Below are positions 1 to 8,825 of a stretch of DNA of 32,411 nt, in pieces (position 1 is the stretch's first letter; each line of letters starts with the position of its first letter). Both the position numbers and the translations under genes were made by a program. The notes under the pieces were generated by a model that worked only from the letters and a program-made list of their open reading frames with translations, made no database searches and was not told where the DNA came from. Origin of the DNA: Prevotella corporis DSM 18810 = JCM 8529 (GTDB taxonomy: Bacteria > Bacteroidota > Bacteroidia > Bacteroidales > Bacteroidaceae); the NCBI RefSeq assembly GCF_000430525.1, contig NZ_AUME01000036.1, positions 1 to 32,411 on the forward strand. The letters run 5' to 3'.

Positions 1-315
1 CAAAAGGCATACGGACTGTGCCACTCACTGCGCATAATCTTCGCCAAGAACACCATCAAGGATGCAGCCAGGCTCTCCATGGCACGGTGGTACAATAAAG
101 TTGAAGAGGCAGACTTCCATTCATTCAATGTGATTGCTGCCACATTCTACGAGCATTATGATGAGATATTGAACTTCTATAACAACAGATCTTCGAATGC
201 CATGGCAGAATCGTTCAATGCCAAAATTAAACTTTTCCGAGCCAATCTAAGAGGAGTGGCAGACAAGAAGTTCTTTTTATTCAGAATTGCAAAACTATAT
301 GCCTATCCCCATTGA
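1..315 (+). CDS. ISAon1/ISL3-type transposase, C-terminal part (5' cut by window edge)
   Basis: The frame is open from base 1, so the 5' part lies outside the window. The visible 104 residues hold the end of a DDE-type transposase: an alanine/arginine-rich helix, then the block FYNNRSSNAMAESFNAK, whose conserved glutamate (AESFNAK) is the usual last acidic residue of the catalytic triad in this group. The chain ends in ...LYAYPH with TGA at 313-315, only 14 bases before the element end at 329. An identical copy lies in opposite orientation at the other end of the window. The family name comes from recalled similarity to Bacteroidota ISAon1 transposases; membership of the wider ISL3 group is likely but was not tested by search. 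Confidence 0.8.
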   Translation, partial: QKAYGLCHSLRIIFAKNTIKDAARLSMARWYNKVEEADFHSFNVIAATFYEHYDEILNFYNNRSSNAMAESFNAKIKLFRANLRGVADKKFFLFRIAKLYAYPH

Positions 316-329
316 TTTTCTACTGAGCC
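2..329 (+). repeat. Left copy of 328-bp terminal inverted duplication (IS 3' end)
   Basis: Bases 2-329 match the reverse complement of 32084-32411 wherever compared. Identity stops exactly at the IS terminus GGCTCAGTAG (read inward from the right copy); base 330 is G here but the equivalent base at the right is A. The two copies bound the window. Confidence 0.9.
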
Positions 330-499
330 GTGTTAATGGACTCATCCAATTGGCATGAGTTCAATCCAAACATTGCCATCAATGAGAGGAACAAGAAAAA
401 AGTTTTATTTTTCATATAAAAACAGACTCCTCAACCAGCTCCTATCAAGGATTTTAAATGAAACGTGAAGGCGTGGAACTGACTATGTCCACATCTTCA

Positions 500-614
500 G
501 CCTGCGGTCCTGAGAAAACCTAAACGAACGAATGTACAAATAGCAGCCCACGCCATAACGTGAGAACCACTATGCAAATCTTCGTTCGTTTTTGAAATTT
601 CTCAGGTTTCAGGC
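500..614. repeat. Long imperfect inverted repeat with 50-nt loop
   Basis: Left arm segments CCTGAGAAA (509-517) and AAACGAACGA (522-531) are matched by TCGTTCGTTT (582-591) and TTTCTCAGG (598-606). GCCTG (500-504) and CAGGC (610-614) add an outer stem. The loop is about 50 nt and no T run follows, so this is not a simple terminator. It could be a structured RNA or a mobile-element relic. Confidence 0.6.
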
Positions 615-1389
615 CGAACAGATATTAGCATAACGCCTCTTCTTTTCCAAAATGTCTTGGAATGGATTGCTCCAAATCCTACCGCAAATATAACACTTTT
701 TTTGTAAAAAGGCAAATAAAAACATTTTTTTTCCATTCAAGATACTTTTTGCGAGGCAAAAAAGAATAATACTACGCTCCAATCAATATGAAATGTGAGA
801 CAAGAATATATGGAAGATGATGGGCACCTTCACCACAACCATAATAAGACAAGGTAAAATAGACTTAATCAAACAGGGGAAGCTTACAAAACCTACGTTA
901 TGGAACTCGCAACACAGCATTGCATTGTGACAGGAAAATCTCAAATGCTAGCATTGAGTCCATTCCGGATTATCAGGTGGGCTGTTGACGACCAATACTC
1001 GCCATGTACCCTGACATTGACCAAATGTCACTGGTGCATTATTGTAATATCCGACAGAAGAAGAAATACGAAGCATGAATAGATAGAGACAAATAAAGAA
1101 ATGAAAGTTTTTCCCATAAAAACAATTATACGTTCTTCCCGAAACGATTATACATTCTATCCAACCATACCCCATCACCATGAAAACAAAAACGATTACA
1201 CTCTCGCCACACTCCCCTTCTCAAGCCAAAACACCGGCTGAAAAACAAACGAAAATATCACGCCAACTCAATTACACACACCTCCTTATGACCATTAAAA
1301 GCATCCACTACACCTTAAATATTATAGCCCATACACCGAACAAAGGAAAAGATATCCGGATTTTTACACACGCATTCGGAAAAAAGTTG

Positions 1390-1397
1390 TATATTTG
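1390..1397 (+). promoter_or_regulatory. Bacteroidota -7 box for the dipeptidase gene
   Basis: TATATTTG fits TAnnTTTG. It predicts a transcript start near 1403 and a leader of about 60 nt before the ATG at 1462. No clear -33 TTTG is seen at the usual distance. Confidence 0.55.
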
Positions 1398-1461
1398 CGG
1401 AACATTCGCCAAACAGCAATGCTGGCTATGAAAAAGAAATACCAATAACATTTATATTACT

Positions 1462-2823
1462 ATGATCAAAAAATATGTAGAAGAAAACGAGGCACGCATG
1501 CTCGAAGAGCTCTTCAGCCTCATACGCATCCCAAGCGTAAGTGCACAACCAGCCCACAAAGAAGACATGGTACGCTGTGCCGAAAGATGGAAAGAACTGC
1601 TCTTGGCAGCAGGCGTCGACAAAGCAGAAGTCATGCCCTCAAAAGGAAACCCAATGGTCTATGCCGAAAAAATCATCGACCCAAAAGCAAAAACCGTCCT
1701 GGTTTACGGACACTACGACGTAATGCCCGCAGAACCATTCGACCTGTGGAAAACCGAACCCTTTGAACCGGTAGTGAAAGACGGACACATCTGGGCACGA
1801 GGAGCCGACGACGACAAAGGACAATCATTCATACAAGCAAAAGCATTCGAATACGTCAACAAGCACAACCTGCTGAAGCACAACATGAAATTCATCTTCG
1901 AAGGCGAAGAAGAAATCGGCTCATCAAGCCTCGGCCCATTCATCGAAGAACACAAAGACCTGTTGAAATGCGACGTCATCCTCGTATCCGACACCACACT
2001 CATCGGACCCGACACACCCTCCATCACCACCGGACTGCGCGGACTCGCCTACTGGCAGATTGAAGTTACCGGCCCCGACCACGACCTCCACTCTGGCACA
2101 TTCGGCGGAGCAGTGGCAAACCCAGCCAACGTCCTCTGCAAACTCATCGGCGACATAACAGGCCCAGACGGCAAAATACGCTTCCCCGGCTTCTACGACG
2201 ACGTAGAAGAAGCATCCAAAGAAGAACGCGCACTCGTCGCCTCCATACCATTCGACATGGACGCCTACAAGAAATCACTCGGCATCAAAAACGTATTCGG
2301 CGAAGAAGGCTACAGCACCATCGAACGCACAGGCTACCGCCCATCATTCGACGTCTGCGGACTCTGGAGTGGCTACCAAGGAGAAGGCGCAAAAACCGTA
2401 CTCCCATCAAAAGCCTACGCCAAAATATCATCACGCCTCGTCCCACATCAAGACTACAAGAAAATCGGACAACTCGTCGTCGATTACTTCAACAAAGTAG
2501 CGCCAGACACCGTCGAAGTAAAAGTAGAAATGCTCCACGGCGGCTACGGCTACGTCTGCCCCATCGACTTCCCCGCATACAAAGCAGCCGAACGCGGCTT
2601 CGAACAAGTATTCGGCAAACGACCATTGCCCATGCGCATCGGCGGCAGTATTCCAATCATCTCCACCTTCGAGAAAGAACTCGGCGTAAAGAGCCTCCTC
2701 ATGGGCTTCGGCCTGGAATCAAACGCCATCCACTCCCCCAACGAAAACATGCCAATAGACCTCTGGAAGAAAGGCATCGAAGCCGTCATCAACTTCCACT
2801 TGGAATACGACAAAGAAGCATAA
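1462..2823 (+). CDS. M20-family dipeptidase (CNDP-like metallopeptidase)
   Basis: Cytosolic zinc dipeptidase of 453 aa, the usual length for the M20 CNDP-like group, with no signal peptide. Metal and catalytic motifs are all visible: YGHYDV (His84, Asp86), GADDDKG (bridging Asp116), EGEEEIGS (general base and ligand Glu149/Glu150), the SDTT block (Asp177) and a late HSPNE histidine near residue 428. HDLHSGTFGG (about 207-216) belongs to the dimerisation/lid domain and contributes the substrate-binding His. Codons end strongly in C (AAC, ATC, GAC), more so than in the neighbours, which suggests high expression. The gene stands alone, with its own promoter at 1390 and a strong terminator at 2896. 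The physiological dipeptide substrate cannot be read from sequence. Confidence 0.93.
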   Translation: MIKKYVEENEARMLEELFSLIRIPSVSAQPAHKEDMVRCAERWKELLLAAGVDKAEVMPSKGNPMVYAEKIIDPKAKTVLVYGHYDVMPAEPFDLWKTEPFEPVVKDGHIWARGADDDKGQSFIQAKAFEYVNKHNLLKHNMKFIFEGEEEIGSSSLGPFIEEHKDLLKCDVILVSDTTLIGPDTPSITTGLRGLAYWQIEVTGPDHDLHSGTFGGAVANPANVLCKLIGDITGPDGKIRFPGFYDDVEEASKEERALVASIPFDMDAYKKSLGIKNVFGEEGYSTIERTGYRPSFDVCGLWSGYQGEGAKTVLPSKAYAKISSRLVPHQDYKKIGQLVVDYFNKVAPDTVEVKVEMLHGGYGYVCPIDFPAYKAAERGFEQVFGKRPLPMRIGGSIPIISTFEKELGVKSLLMGFGLESNAIHSPNENMPIDLWKKGIEAVINFHLEYDKEA

Positions 2824-2895
2824 ACCAAACCTTTTCATCAAAAAGAAAGACCCAATCGAAAAGAAATCTTTCATCAAAAAGAAAGATCCGATCAA

Positions 2896-2928
2896 AAGAA
2901 AGACTCAACCAGAGTCTTTCTTTTTTTC
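2896..2928 (+). terminator. Rho-independent terminator of the dipeptidase gene
   Basis: An 11-bp perfect stem (2896-2906 with 2912-2922) around loop AACCA, followed by a T run. Just upstream, the phrase TTTCATCAAAAAGAAAGA occurs twice (about 2833 and 2872) as imperfect direct repeats. Confidence 0.85.
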
Positions 2929-3011
2929 ATTTCGCTGCCCACCCTAAACAGCCCTCTGCACCCAAAAAAGAAAATAACAGCATAAATCTTACGCATTTCA
3001 GAAATAATCAT

Positions 3012-3019
3012 TACCTTTG
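3012..3019 (+). promoter_or_regulatory. tmRNA promoter -7 box
   Basis: TACCTTTG, 16 bases before the mature 5' end of tmRNA. It gives a precursor with a short leader that RNase P would remove. Confidence 0.75.
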
Positions 3020-3035
3020 CACCACTTAATACAAT

Positions 3036-3434
3036 GGGCTTGTTTGGATTTGACGGCAAGACGAAATGGTATGTAAGCATGCGGAGCGTCGGTGGCTGGC
3101 TCCTAAATATCAGTTATCAAACAATTAATTGGCGAAAACAATTACGCTCTCGCTGCCTAATCGAAGTACAGTAGATTACTGGCTTTATTCCGTCGCAAGG
3201 CGATGGAACGAGACATCGCTCCAAGGATGTTGTTCCGAATCTGAGGATCAAGCGGTGCAGGAAAATCGGAAATAGTTCGGCTGTGCCTCGCCGGTCGGAT
3301 GAAATTTAGAGGATAAGGCTACAGTTGGTGGTTCAGGTCTTGCTGTAGCTCGAAAACCAAAGGCTGAAATAAGCATGTAGAAAGCGTATGGTTTCCTTGT
3401 GCGGACGTGGGTTCGACTCCCACCAGGTCCACCA
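3036..3434 (+). ncRNA. ssrA: Transfer-messenger RNA (tmRNA)
   Basis: Ribosome-rescue RNA of about 399 nt. The 5' GGGCTTG (3036-3042) pairs with CAGGTCC (3424-3430) to form the tRNA-like acceptor stem, followed by A and an encoded CCA at 3432-3434. The T arm is GTGGGTTCGACTCCCAC, and the TTTGACGG block after the acceptor strand is typical. The tag reading frame, resuming after the charged alanine, is GGC GAA AAC AAT TAC GCT CTC GCT GCC TAA at 3131-3160. It encodes GENNYALAA, a Bacteroidota-type proteolysis tag ending in ALAA for ClpXP. Ends were set by stem pairing, so an error of one or two bases is possible. Confidence 0.97.
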
Positions 3435-3482
3435 CTAAGAGTGCTGTAATTCAATCAGTTTACAATCAGCACAAATCATAAA

Positions 3483-3521
3483 TAGGCTGAACCCAAACAA
3501 AGGGTTCAGCCTACGTCGTTT
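3483..3521. terminator. Hairpin between tmRNA and the convergent receptor gene
   Basis: A 12-bp perfect stem, TAGGCTGAACCC (3483-3494) with GGGTTCAGCCTA (3502-3513), loop AAACAAA, followed by CGTCGTTTTTA on the plus strand. It would end tmRNA transcription and may also act on the minus-strand gene that stops at 3538. Confidence 0.8.
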
Positions 3522-3537
3522 TTATCCGGAGCCACTG

Positions 3538-5850
3538 TTAAAGCCTGTTCTTCTCTGCATTGCCTGCTCCCGTTCCCTTGTACTTGCTTCGGGTGGTGTT
3601 GAACTTATAGCGCAGCGTAACGGACACTTCGCGCGTGTCGCTTGACTGCGACTGCAGCACCCTCATCTGATTCAAATATATCAGATTTTCCGCTCTCTGC
3701 GTGTGGAAGAGGTCAGAGCCACGCAGCATAACCGAAAACCGGTCGTTGAAGAACGATTTGGTCAGCGTAGCGTCCACACTCATTAGATTGTTTGGAAAAT
3801 AGGAATTCTCCATGTCTCCCTTTGTTCTTAGCCACATTCCGGCAGTGGCAACCCAACCGTGTCCGAAATTAAAAGTACTGTCGAACGAAAGCTGAAAGTA
3901 AGGCTTGTTCATCGTGTAGTGATTGGTTTTGGTGTCAAATGTGAGCCATTGTTTCATCAATGCCACACTCAGCTGTGGCGACCATATTCCAATCTTCGGA
4001 GCTACGACGAGCGAGAGTGCCAGGTTCTTCAGCGTAGGGATGTTTCTGTGTGTTACGATAGAGATGGATGGATTGTCCTCCTTCTGTTCCGCCCAAAAGA
4101 GGATGGCGTTGCGATAGTCGGTATAGTCGATAGAGAATTGCAGTATTTTCCACATTCCCGAAAGCGAGAGATTGTGCACATACTCGTGTTTCAGATAGGG
4201 ATTTCCCGTCTGCAAAAGGAAACGGTTGCCGTAAGTAACGTTAGTGCTAAGCTGGCTATAGTTGGGACGCACGGTCTTGCCTGCATAAGCGAGCAGCAAC
4301 TGAACCTTGCCCAACTGAGTGGCCAAGGAGAGCTGTGGGAAGAGATTGCCAAACGATCGACTTTGTTCATCCATGTGTGCACCGTCTTTGAAATAGTCGA
4401 ATTTCACATGTTCATAGCGGAGGCCCGCCATCAACTGTCCTATCGGGGTCATACGGGAATACTGGAAGAAATTTGCCCAATGCCGTTCGCGCAGCTCGCT
4501 GTTGGCCGACGGCACATAGCCTTCCGCATTGTAGTAGGTGTCGGTTCTGTTGGTCTTGCTCCCCTCAGCTCCTACGGAAAGTTCGCCGCCCAGCAAAGGG
4601 AAACTCACATCCAACTTGAATGCTCCCAACGAGTTGCGTACGCTGTTCAACGATGTTACCGTGCGGTCCTGATGGGTAGTGCTCTTCTCGTTGTAAACGG
4701 CATTTTCCTCTTGCCCATTCCGCATATAATCTACATTGAGGTTTAGATTTACTTTTCCAAACTTTCCGTTGTAATAGAGGTTCAGGTTGTGTGACGGTTT
4801 GTAGATATAGCAATAGTCCACATTGTTCGTCAGATGGTCGTAAAACTCGCCGTTGGCGGTGATATCGAAGATGAGCGGAGTCCAATAATTCTTGTTCGGA
4901 CTCAAACTTAACTGATAACGGAAACCGATGGAATTGCTGTCGTTCAGCTGAAAGTTTGAACCAATGGTGGGTGTATAACTGAGATTCTTATATTGATAGT
5001 TCTGCGAGAACTGCTGATGCCAAAGCGTATCGGCAGCCACGTCTGTGGTAGTGATTCCCTTATAGAAACCCTTGATGTTTGAGTAATAGAACGAGCCGAA
5101 CACATCCAACCCTTTATGTCGGTAGTTGAAATTGGCTTGCTCTATGAGGTCGATGTTTTCCGATTGGTAATAAGACGAGCGAAGGTCGAAGCCAAAGCCC
5201 TCACCGGCTCTGCGGCGTGTCTTTATCTTCACCACCGCCGTAACCGTAGCATCATATTTCACTCCCGGATTTCTGATTACTTCAATGCTCAAAATGTCCT
5301 CAGCCTTCAGTCGGTCCAATTCCGTCTTGTCGCGCATCAGCCTACCATTAATATAAAAGATGGGCGAACCTTTGCCAAACACTTCGTAAGCCCCACTCTT
5401 CTTGATCAGTCCCGGAACGTGCGCTAACACGTCATCGGCTGTACCGAGTTTGCTGAGCGTGGTGTTGGCAACGGTAGTCATCATGCCCTCGCCCGTCATT
5501 TTGTACTGTGGCAGTCGTCCTTTCACCACTACCTCGTCCATTGTCCTTGCCTCCAACTGCATCTGGATAATACCAACGTTCGCACCGCTGCAAGTCTTGA
5601 ATGCCGTTTGATACCCCACGAACGAGGCGCGGAGAATACCGCCTTTACATTCCGTATCAATCACGAAGCTGCCGTCTTCTTTCGTAACGGCTCCCTTTAC
5701 GAAAGCCGAATCCTTTGCCGTGAGCAAAACTACATTCACAAACTCCATCGGTGAGTTGTTCTCATCCATCACCTTTCCAGTAATTTGCTGTGCCTGCCCC
5801 TGTACGAAAGCCATGCAGCAGAGCCACAGCGATAGAATACATTTTTTCAT
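3538..5850 (-). CDS. TonB-dependent-receptor-like outer-membrane beta-barrel protein
   Basis: Outer-membrane protein of 770 aa. From the chosen start (ATG at 5850) the chain opens with a Sec signal peptide MKKCILSLWLCCMAFVQGQA. A CarboxypepD_reg-like beta-sandwich follows (ITGKVMDENNSPMEFVNV), then a plug-like region (about 90-190, with GKGSPIFYINGR), then a long beta-barrel of the OMP_b-brl_3 type ending in SKYKGTGAGNAEKNRL, a C-terminus I recall for this family. The frame is open to an ATG at 5964, but that start lies upstream of the promoter box at 5946-5953 and would bury the signal peptide, so 5850 is preferred. No SusD partner lies next to it, so the ligand is unknown. It may be a general Bacteroidota receptor rather than a glycan-utilisation SusC. 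Confidence 0.88.
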   Translation of the reverse strand: MKKCILSLWLCCMAFVQGQAQQITGKVMDENNSPMEFVNVVLLTAKDSAFVKGAVTKEDGSFVIDTECKGGILRASFVGYQTAFKTCSGANVGIIQMQLEARTMDEVVVKGRLPQYKMTGEGMMTTVANTTLSKLGTADDVLAHVPGLIKKSGAYEVFGKGSPIFYINGRLMRDKTELDRLKAEDILSIEVIRNPGVKYDATVTAVVKIKTRRRAGEGFGFDLRSSYYQSENIDLIEQANFNYRHKGLDVFGSFYYSNIKGFYKGITTTDVAADTLWHQQFSQNYQYKNLSYTPTIGSNFQLNDSNSIGFRYQLSLSPNKNYWTPLIFDITANGEFYDHLTNNVDYCYIYKPSHNLNLYYNGKFGKVNLNLNVDYMRNGQEENAVYNEKSTTHQDRTVTSLNSVRNSLGAFKLDVSFPLLGGELSVGAEGSKTNRTDTYYNAEGYVPSANSELRERHWANFFQYSRMTPIGQLMAGLRYEHVKFDYFKDGAHMDEQSRSFGNLFPQLSLATQLGKVQLLLAYAGKTVRPNYSQLSTNVTYGNRFLLQTGNPYLKHEYVHNLSLSGMWKILQFSIDYTDYRNAILFWAEQKEDNPSISIVTHRNIPTLKNLALSLVVAPKIGIWSPQLSVALMKQWLTFDTKTNHYTMNKPYFQLSFDSTFNFGHGWVATAGMWLRTKGDMENSYFPNNLMSVDATLTKSFFNDRFSVMLRGSDLFHTQRAENLIYLNQMRVLQSQSSDTREVSVTLRYKFNTTRSKYKGTGAGNAEKNRL

Positions 5851-5945
5851 TTTCTTTATTTTACGTCTAATTAAGAAAGACGGAAAAACTGTCTGTCTTG
5901 TGACATCCCAATGCGTTTTTTGTCTTACATTTTCATTTTTATACC

Positions 5946-5953
5946 GCAAAAGT
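5946..5953 (-). promoter_or_regulatory. -7 box for the outer-membrane receptor
   Basis: TACTTTTG on the minus strand fits TAnnTTTG. Transcription would start near 5940, leaving a leader of about 90 nt before the ATG at 5850. This rules out the longer frame's start at 5964. Confidence 0.65.
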
Positions 5954-5970
5954 AATGTCTTCACAGAAAA

Positions 5971-6037
5971 AAATCACTACACTTTTGGGTAAAAAATAGC
6001 CTCGGTGATGAATTATTACCCTTTTGTGTAGTGATTT
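5971..6037 (-). terminator. Inverted repeat, probable terminator of the hydrolase unit
   Basis: Arms 5971-5992 and 6016-6037 pair as 12 bp (AAATCACTACAC) plus 6 bp (GGGTAA). They are separated by a symmetrical unpaired block (TTTT in the left arm, TTTT in the right arm on the same strand). On the minus strand the stem runs into eight T residues, as expected for a terminator after the gene ending at 6143. The regular internal mismatch and the closeness to the receptor promoter leave room for an operator role. Confidence 0.6.
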
Positions 6038-6142
6038 GAGATGATGCTTCACGACTGTTTAGTCGCCGATTATCCCTAATCCAAAAAAAAATCGTTGATA
6101 TTGGAAGCTGGGACCGGAAAGCAAGAAAGAGTCAGAGCGATG

Positions 6143-7066
6143 TTAATCCACATTCATCAGATGTTTCCTGAACCAATTAACAATCAATTCTATGACCGGT
6201 TGCTGGAACCAAGGGTCGTCGCCATGTCCAGCATCCTTGAGTTGATAGTAGTCCACCGGAACGCGGAGTGCTTTCAATCCATCGTAAAGATGCTCGCTCT
6301 GCATAATCGAGACCATCTGATCATTTGTTCCATGCATGATGAGAAATGGCGGAAGTCCGGTCTTCAGATAACCCATCGGGCTTGCCCACCGTGCTCGTAC
6401 CAAGTCGTCGTGGATGTCGTAGCTCTGATTTCGCCCATAGGTAACACCATTTAACAGAAGGGCCTCTGTCGCACTTGGCGACTTGTGATACTTGTGAACT
6501 TCCGGTGGAAAGCCCTCGTCAACCGAAGCGAGGTCTGTCGGACCAAAGATGTCGCAACAAGCTTGTGTGTCGGATGAGTAATCAAGAAAGTCGCCAACGT
6601 TGAATTCCTCCACATCGGCCGTCATAGTCACCAAATTGGCAAGATACCCACCGGCAGAATTGCCCATCACGCCAATGCGATTGCCATCAATTCCGAATTT
6701 AACGGCATGGGCGCGGAGATAGCGAATGGCTGTCTTTCCATCAATAAGAATAGCGGGGAATGGGTCGGGAATGGCTCTATACTCCACTGCCGCCACCACA
6801 AATCCTTGCAATGCCATAGCCATGCGCAATCGACTCCATTTGCCATAGTCTGACGTGGTGAAGCCACCGCCGGGAAAATAAACCACACAGGGTTTGGGCT
6901 CGTCAGTATTCGGCACGAAGAGTGTCATGTGAAGGGAGCGTGTTCCGTTCTTGAAGTATTGGGCATAAACGACCTCGTTGACGACATCTATGCGCGGTTG
7001 CGTCACCTCCACCCGAATCAAGCCCTTGTAATAGCTGTCCTCTTTTTTCTCAATATCCACTATCAT
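6143..7066 (-). CDS. Alpha/beta hydrolase, esterase/lipase family
   Basis: Predicted cytosolic serine hydrolase of 307 aa, without a signal peptide. The oxyanion-hole loop FPGGGF lies at about 64-69. The nucleophile elbow GNSAGG puts the catalytic serine at 137. Asp249 (MHGTNDQ) and His281 (DAGHGDD) complete the triad in the right order and spacing for the carboxylesterase/acetyl-esterase (Abhydrolase_3, BD-FAE-like) group. The gene begins 3 bases after the stop of the sugar-nucleotide dehydrogenase at 7070 and is almost surely cotranscribed with it. That context hints at deacylation of a carbohydrate or surface-polymer intermediate, but the substrate is not visible from sequence. Confidence 0.85.
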   Translation of the reverse strand: MIVDIEKKEDSYYKGLIRVEVTQPRIDVVNEVVYAQYFKNGTRSLHMTLFVPNTDEPKPCVVYFPGGGFTTSDYGKWSRLRMAMALQGFVVAAVEYRAIPDPFPAILIDGKTAIRYLRAHAVKFGIDGNRIGVMGNSAGGYLANLVTMTADVEEFNVGDFLDYSSDTQACCDIFGPTDLASVDEGFPPEVHKYHKSPSATEALLLNGVTYGRNQSYDIHDDLVRARWASPMGYLKTGLPPFLIMHGTNDQMVSIMQSEHLYDGLKALRVPVDYYQLKDAGHGDDPWFQQPVIELIVNWFRKHLMNVD

Positions 7067-7069
7067 CCC

Positions 7070-8320
7070 TCAATCACACTGGAAAACGTCACGTGTATAA
7101 ACCTTCTCTCTCACATCATCGAGCACCGCATCATACCTGTTTGCTATGATGGTGTTGCACCGTTGCTTGAAATCCGACAGATCATTCACCACGAGACTTC
7201 CGAAAAATGTTTTGCCATCCTCAAGCGTTGGCTCATAGATAATCACGGTAGCCCCCTTGGCCTTGATACGTTTCATGACACCCTGAATGGAACTTTGCCT
7301 GAAATTGTCACTGTTCGACTTCATCGTAAGCCTATAAACACCAATGACACAATTCTTTTCCACTTTAGGATTGTAACTCCCCTGTTCGTAATAGTCGTAA
7401 TAACCAGCTTTGTTCAGCACTTGGTCGGCAATAAAGTCCTTTCTTGTCCGGTTGCTCTCCACAATAGCTTGAATCAGGTTTTCGGGCACATCTGAATAAT
7501 TTGCAAGCAGCTGCTTGGTGTCTTTCGGAAGGCAATAACCGCCATATCCGAACGAGGGATTATTGTAGAATGAGCCTATTCGAGGATCGAGACAAACTCC
7601 TTGGATGATGTGTGATGTGTCGAGTCCCTTCACCTCCGCATAAGTATCCAGCTCATTGAAATAGCTCACCCTCAGCGCCAGATAGGTATTGGCAAAGAGT
7701 TTGACAGCCTCGGCCTCGGTAAGTCCCATGAAAAGCGTTGGGATGTCTTTCTTGATAGCACCCTCCTGCAGCAATCCTGCAAAGCAACGGGCCGCCTTGT
7801 CCAGACGCTGGTCACCTTCTGGGCGACCCACAATGATTCTACTGGGATAGAGATTGTCGTAGAGGGCCTTGCTCTCACGCAGAAACTCTGGTGCGAAGAT
7901 AATATTATCGCAGGCAAACCTTTCCCGGACGCTCTCCGTGTATCCGACGGGAATCGTTGATTTGATGATCATAATTGCGCTTGGATTGACACGCATCACC
8001 ATTTCTATGACCTCCTCGACGTGTGTCGTGTCAAAATAGTTCTTCATCGGGTCATAGTTGGTTGGTGTGGCGATAACCACGAAGTCGGCATCGTGGTAAG
8101 CCTCCTCACCGTTCGTCGTGGCCTCGAGCCTCAACGGTTTTTCAGCCAGATAGCTTTCTATATAATCATCTTGAATAGGCGACTTGCGATTGTTGATCAA
8201 ATCGACTTTCTCCTGTATGACATCAACGGCTTTTACCTCATTGTGCTGGCTCAGCAAGGTTGCGATGCTCAATCCAACATAGCCTGTACCTGCAACCGCT
8301 ATCTTCATATTGTTTTCCAT
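7070..8320 (-). CDS. ugd: UDP-glucose/GDP-mannose-type 6-dehydrogenase
   Basis: NAD-dependent four-electron oxidation of a nucleotide sugar, most likely UDP-glucose to UDP-glucuronate for capsule or exopolysaccharide. The 416-aa chain has an N-terminal Rossmann motif GTGYVG (11-16) and the ATPTNYD and [10 protein letters not shown] blocks. APEFLRES lies near 143-150. A central dimerisation helix with [22 protein letters not shown] is cut to [14 protein letters not shown] here. The catalytic cysteine is Cys263 in [13 protein letters not shown]. The ATG at 8320 has AAGGAAAG about 6 bases upstream; an internal ATG at 8308 would remove nothing essential but lacks that site. It is the first gene of a two-gene unit with the hydrolase. 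GDP-mannose or UDP-ManNAc dehydrogenase activity is possible, but the short form and close resemblance to Ugd favour UDP-glucose. Confidence 0.88.
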   Translation of the reverse strand: MENNMKIAVAGTGYVGLSIATLLSQHNEVKAVDVIQEKVDLINNRKSPIQDDYIESYLAEKPLRLEATTNGEEAYHDADFVVIATPTNYDPMKNYFDTTHVEEVIEMVMRVNPSAIMIIKSTIPVGYTESVRERFACDNIIFAPEFLRESKALYDNLYPSRIIVGRPEGDQRLDKAARCFAGLLQEGAIKKDIPTLFMGLTEAEAVKLFANTYLALRVSYFNELDTYAEVKGLDTSHIIQGVCLDPRIGSFYNNPSFGYGGYCLPKDTKQLLANYSDVPENLIQAIVESNRTRKDFIADQVLNKAGYYDYYEQGSYNPKVEKNCVIGVYRLTMKSNSDNFRQSSIQGVMKRIKAKGATVIIYEPTLEDGKTFFGSLVVNDLSDFKQRCNTIIANRYDAVLDDVREKVYTRDVFQCD

Positions 8321-8347
8321 AACTTTCCTTCGGCTCTATGTATTTTG

Positions 8348-8355
8348 CAAAGTTA
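8348..8355 (-). promoter_or_regulatory. -7 box for the ugd-hydrolase unit
   Basis: TAACTTTG on the minus strand, 28 bases before the ATG at 8320. Confidence 0.7.
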
Positions 8356-8825
8356 CGTTTTTTTATTTGAAAATTCTGCTAAAATCTTCTGAATAGTTTA
8401 AAATGTGCAATTTATGAGTGTCTCTCCTCAATATAGGTAATGACTTGGCAATAGTTTTAACTTCTATATTCTACATAAGTTTGCCTTGCTTGTCAAACAA
8501 CTCTTTACGACTGCAAAGACAAATTTAAAATCTGAGAAACTACATCTTTTGCTTTGCTTTTATAGATTATTAAATTATGGTCGAAAAAATGCGCACAAAT
8601 GCAACAACACAATATCTAACGAAACACATATAATTTTCATATACGGCATTAAAAACAAGAGAAATATTAAATGTCGTCCCCAATTCTTACAATACAAAGC
8701 AAAACATTCTTGTTTGTGGATTGTTTTTCGTACTTTTGAAAACAGAATTATGAATTATAACTAAGGAGCAATATATACTCATTTTGAAAATAAAGAGAAT
8801 GTTGAACACATAAAAACATCAATTT
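8356..8825. other. 470-bp A+T-rich intergenic region, divergent promoters only
   Basis: The region separates the minus-strand ugd unit from the plus-strand cysteine-domain cluster. A 92-codon frame at 8486-8764 has no protein character and runs over the promoter at 8731. I see nothing else in it. Confidence 0.6.
8731..8738 (+). promoter_or_regulatory. -7 box for the cysteine-domain gene cluster
   Basis: TACTTTTG with a possible -33 TTG at 8710-8712 (18-base spacer). The leader to the ATG at 8826 would be about 80 nt. Confidence 0.6.

Larger units (their letters stand above)
330..1461. other. 1.1-kb region without a convincing gene
   Basis: No reading frame here has convincing protein character. 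The longest frames (900-1082 plus, 948-1181 minus, 1180-1431 plus) have poor composition, and the last one runs across the dipeptidase promoter. Contents are a 25-bp near-palindrome at 338-362 just outside the IS end, a long imperfect inverted repeat at 500-614, A+T-rich DNA, and the promoter of the dipeptidase near 1390. Confidence 0.6.

Noticed and set aside
1180..1431. 83-codon frame before the dipeptidase
   Set aside because: It runs through the dipeptidase promoter and has no protein character.
3248..3454. Minus-strand protein frame (GGSRTHV...)
   Set aside because: It is antisense to the 3' part of tmRNA, a known source of false proteins.
3859..4746. 295-codon plus-strand frame
   Set aside because: It is a shadow of the receptor gene on the other strand, with no domain signal and no promoter or ribosome site.
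5851..5964. Longer start of the outer-membrane receptor at 5964
   Set aside because: It lies upstream of the promoter box at 5946-5953 and would place 38 polar residues before the signal peptide.
8486..8764. 92-codon frame before the cysteine-domain cluster
   Set aside because: Low-complexity composition; it covers the promoter at 8731.
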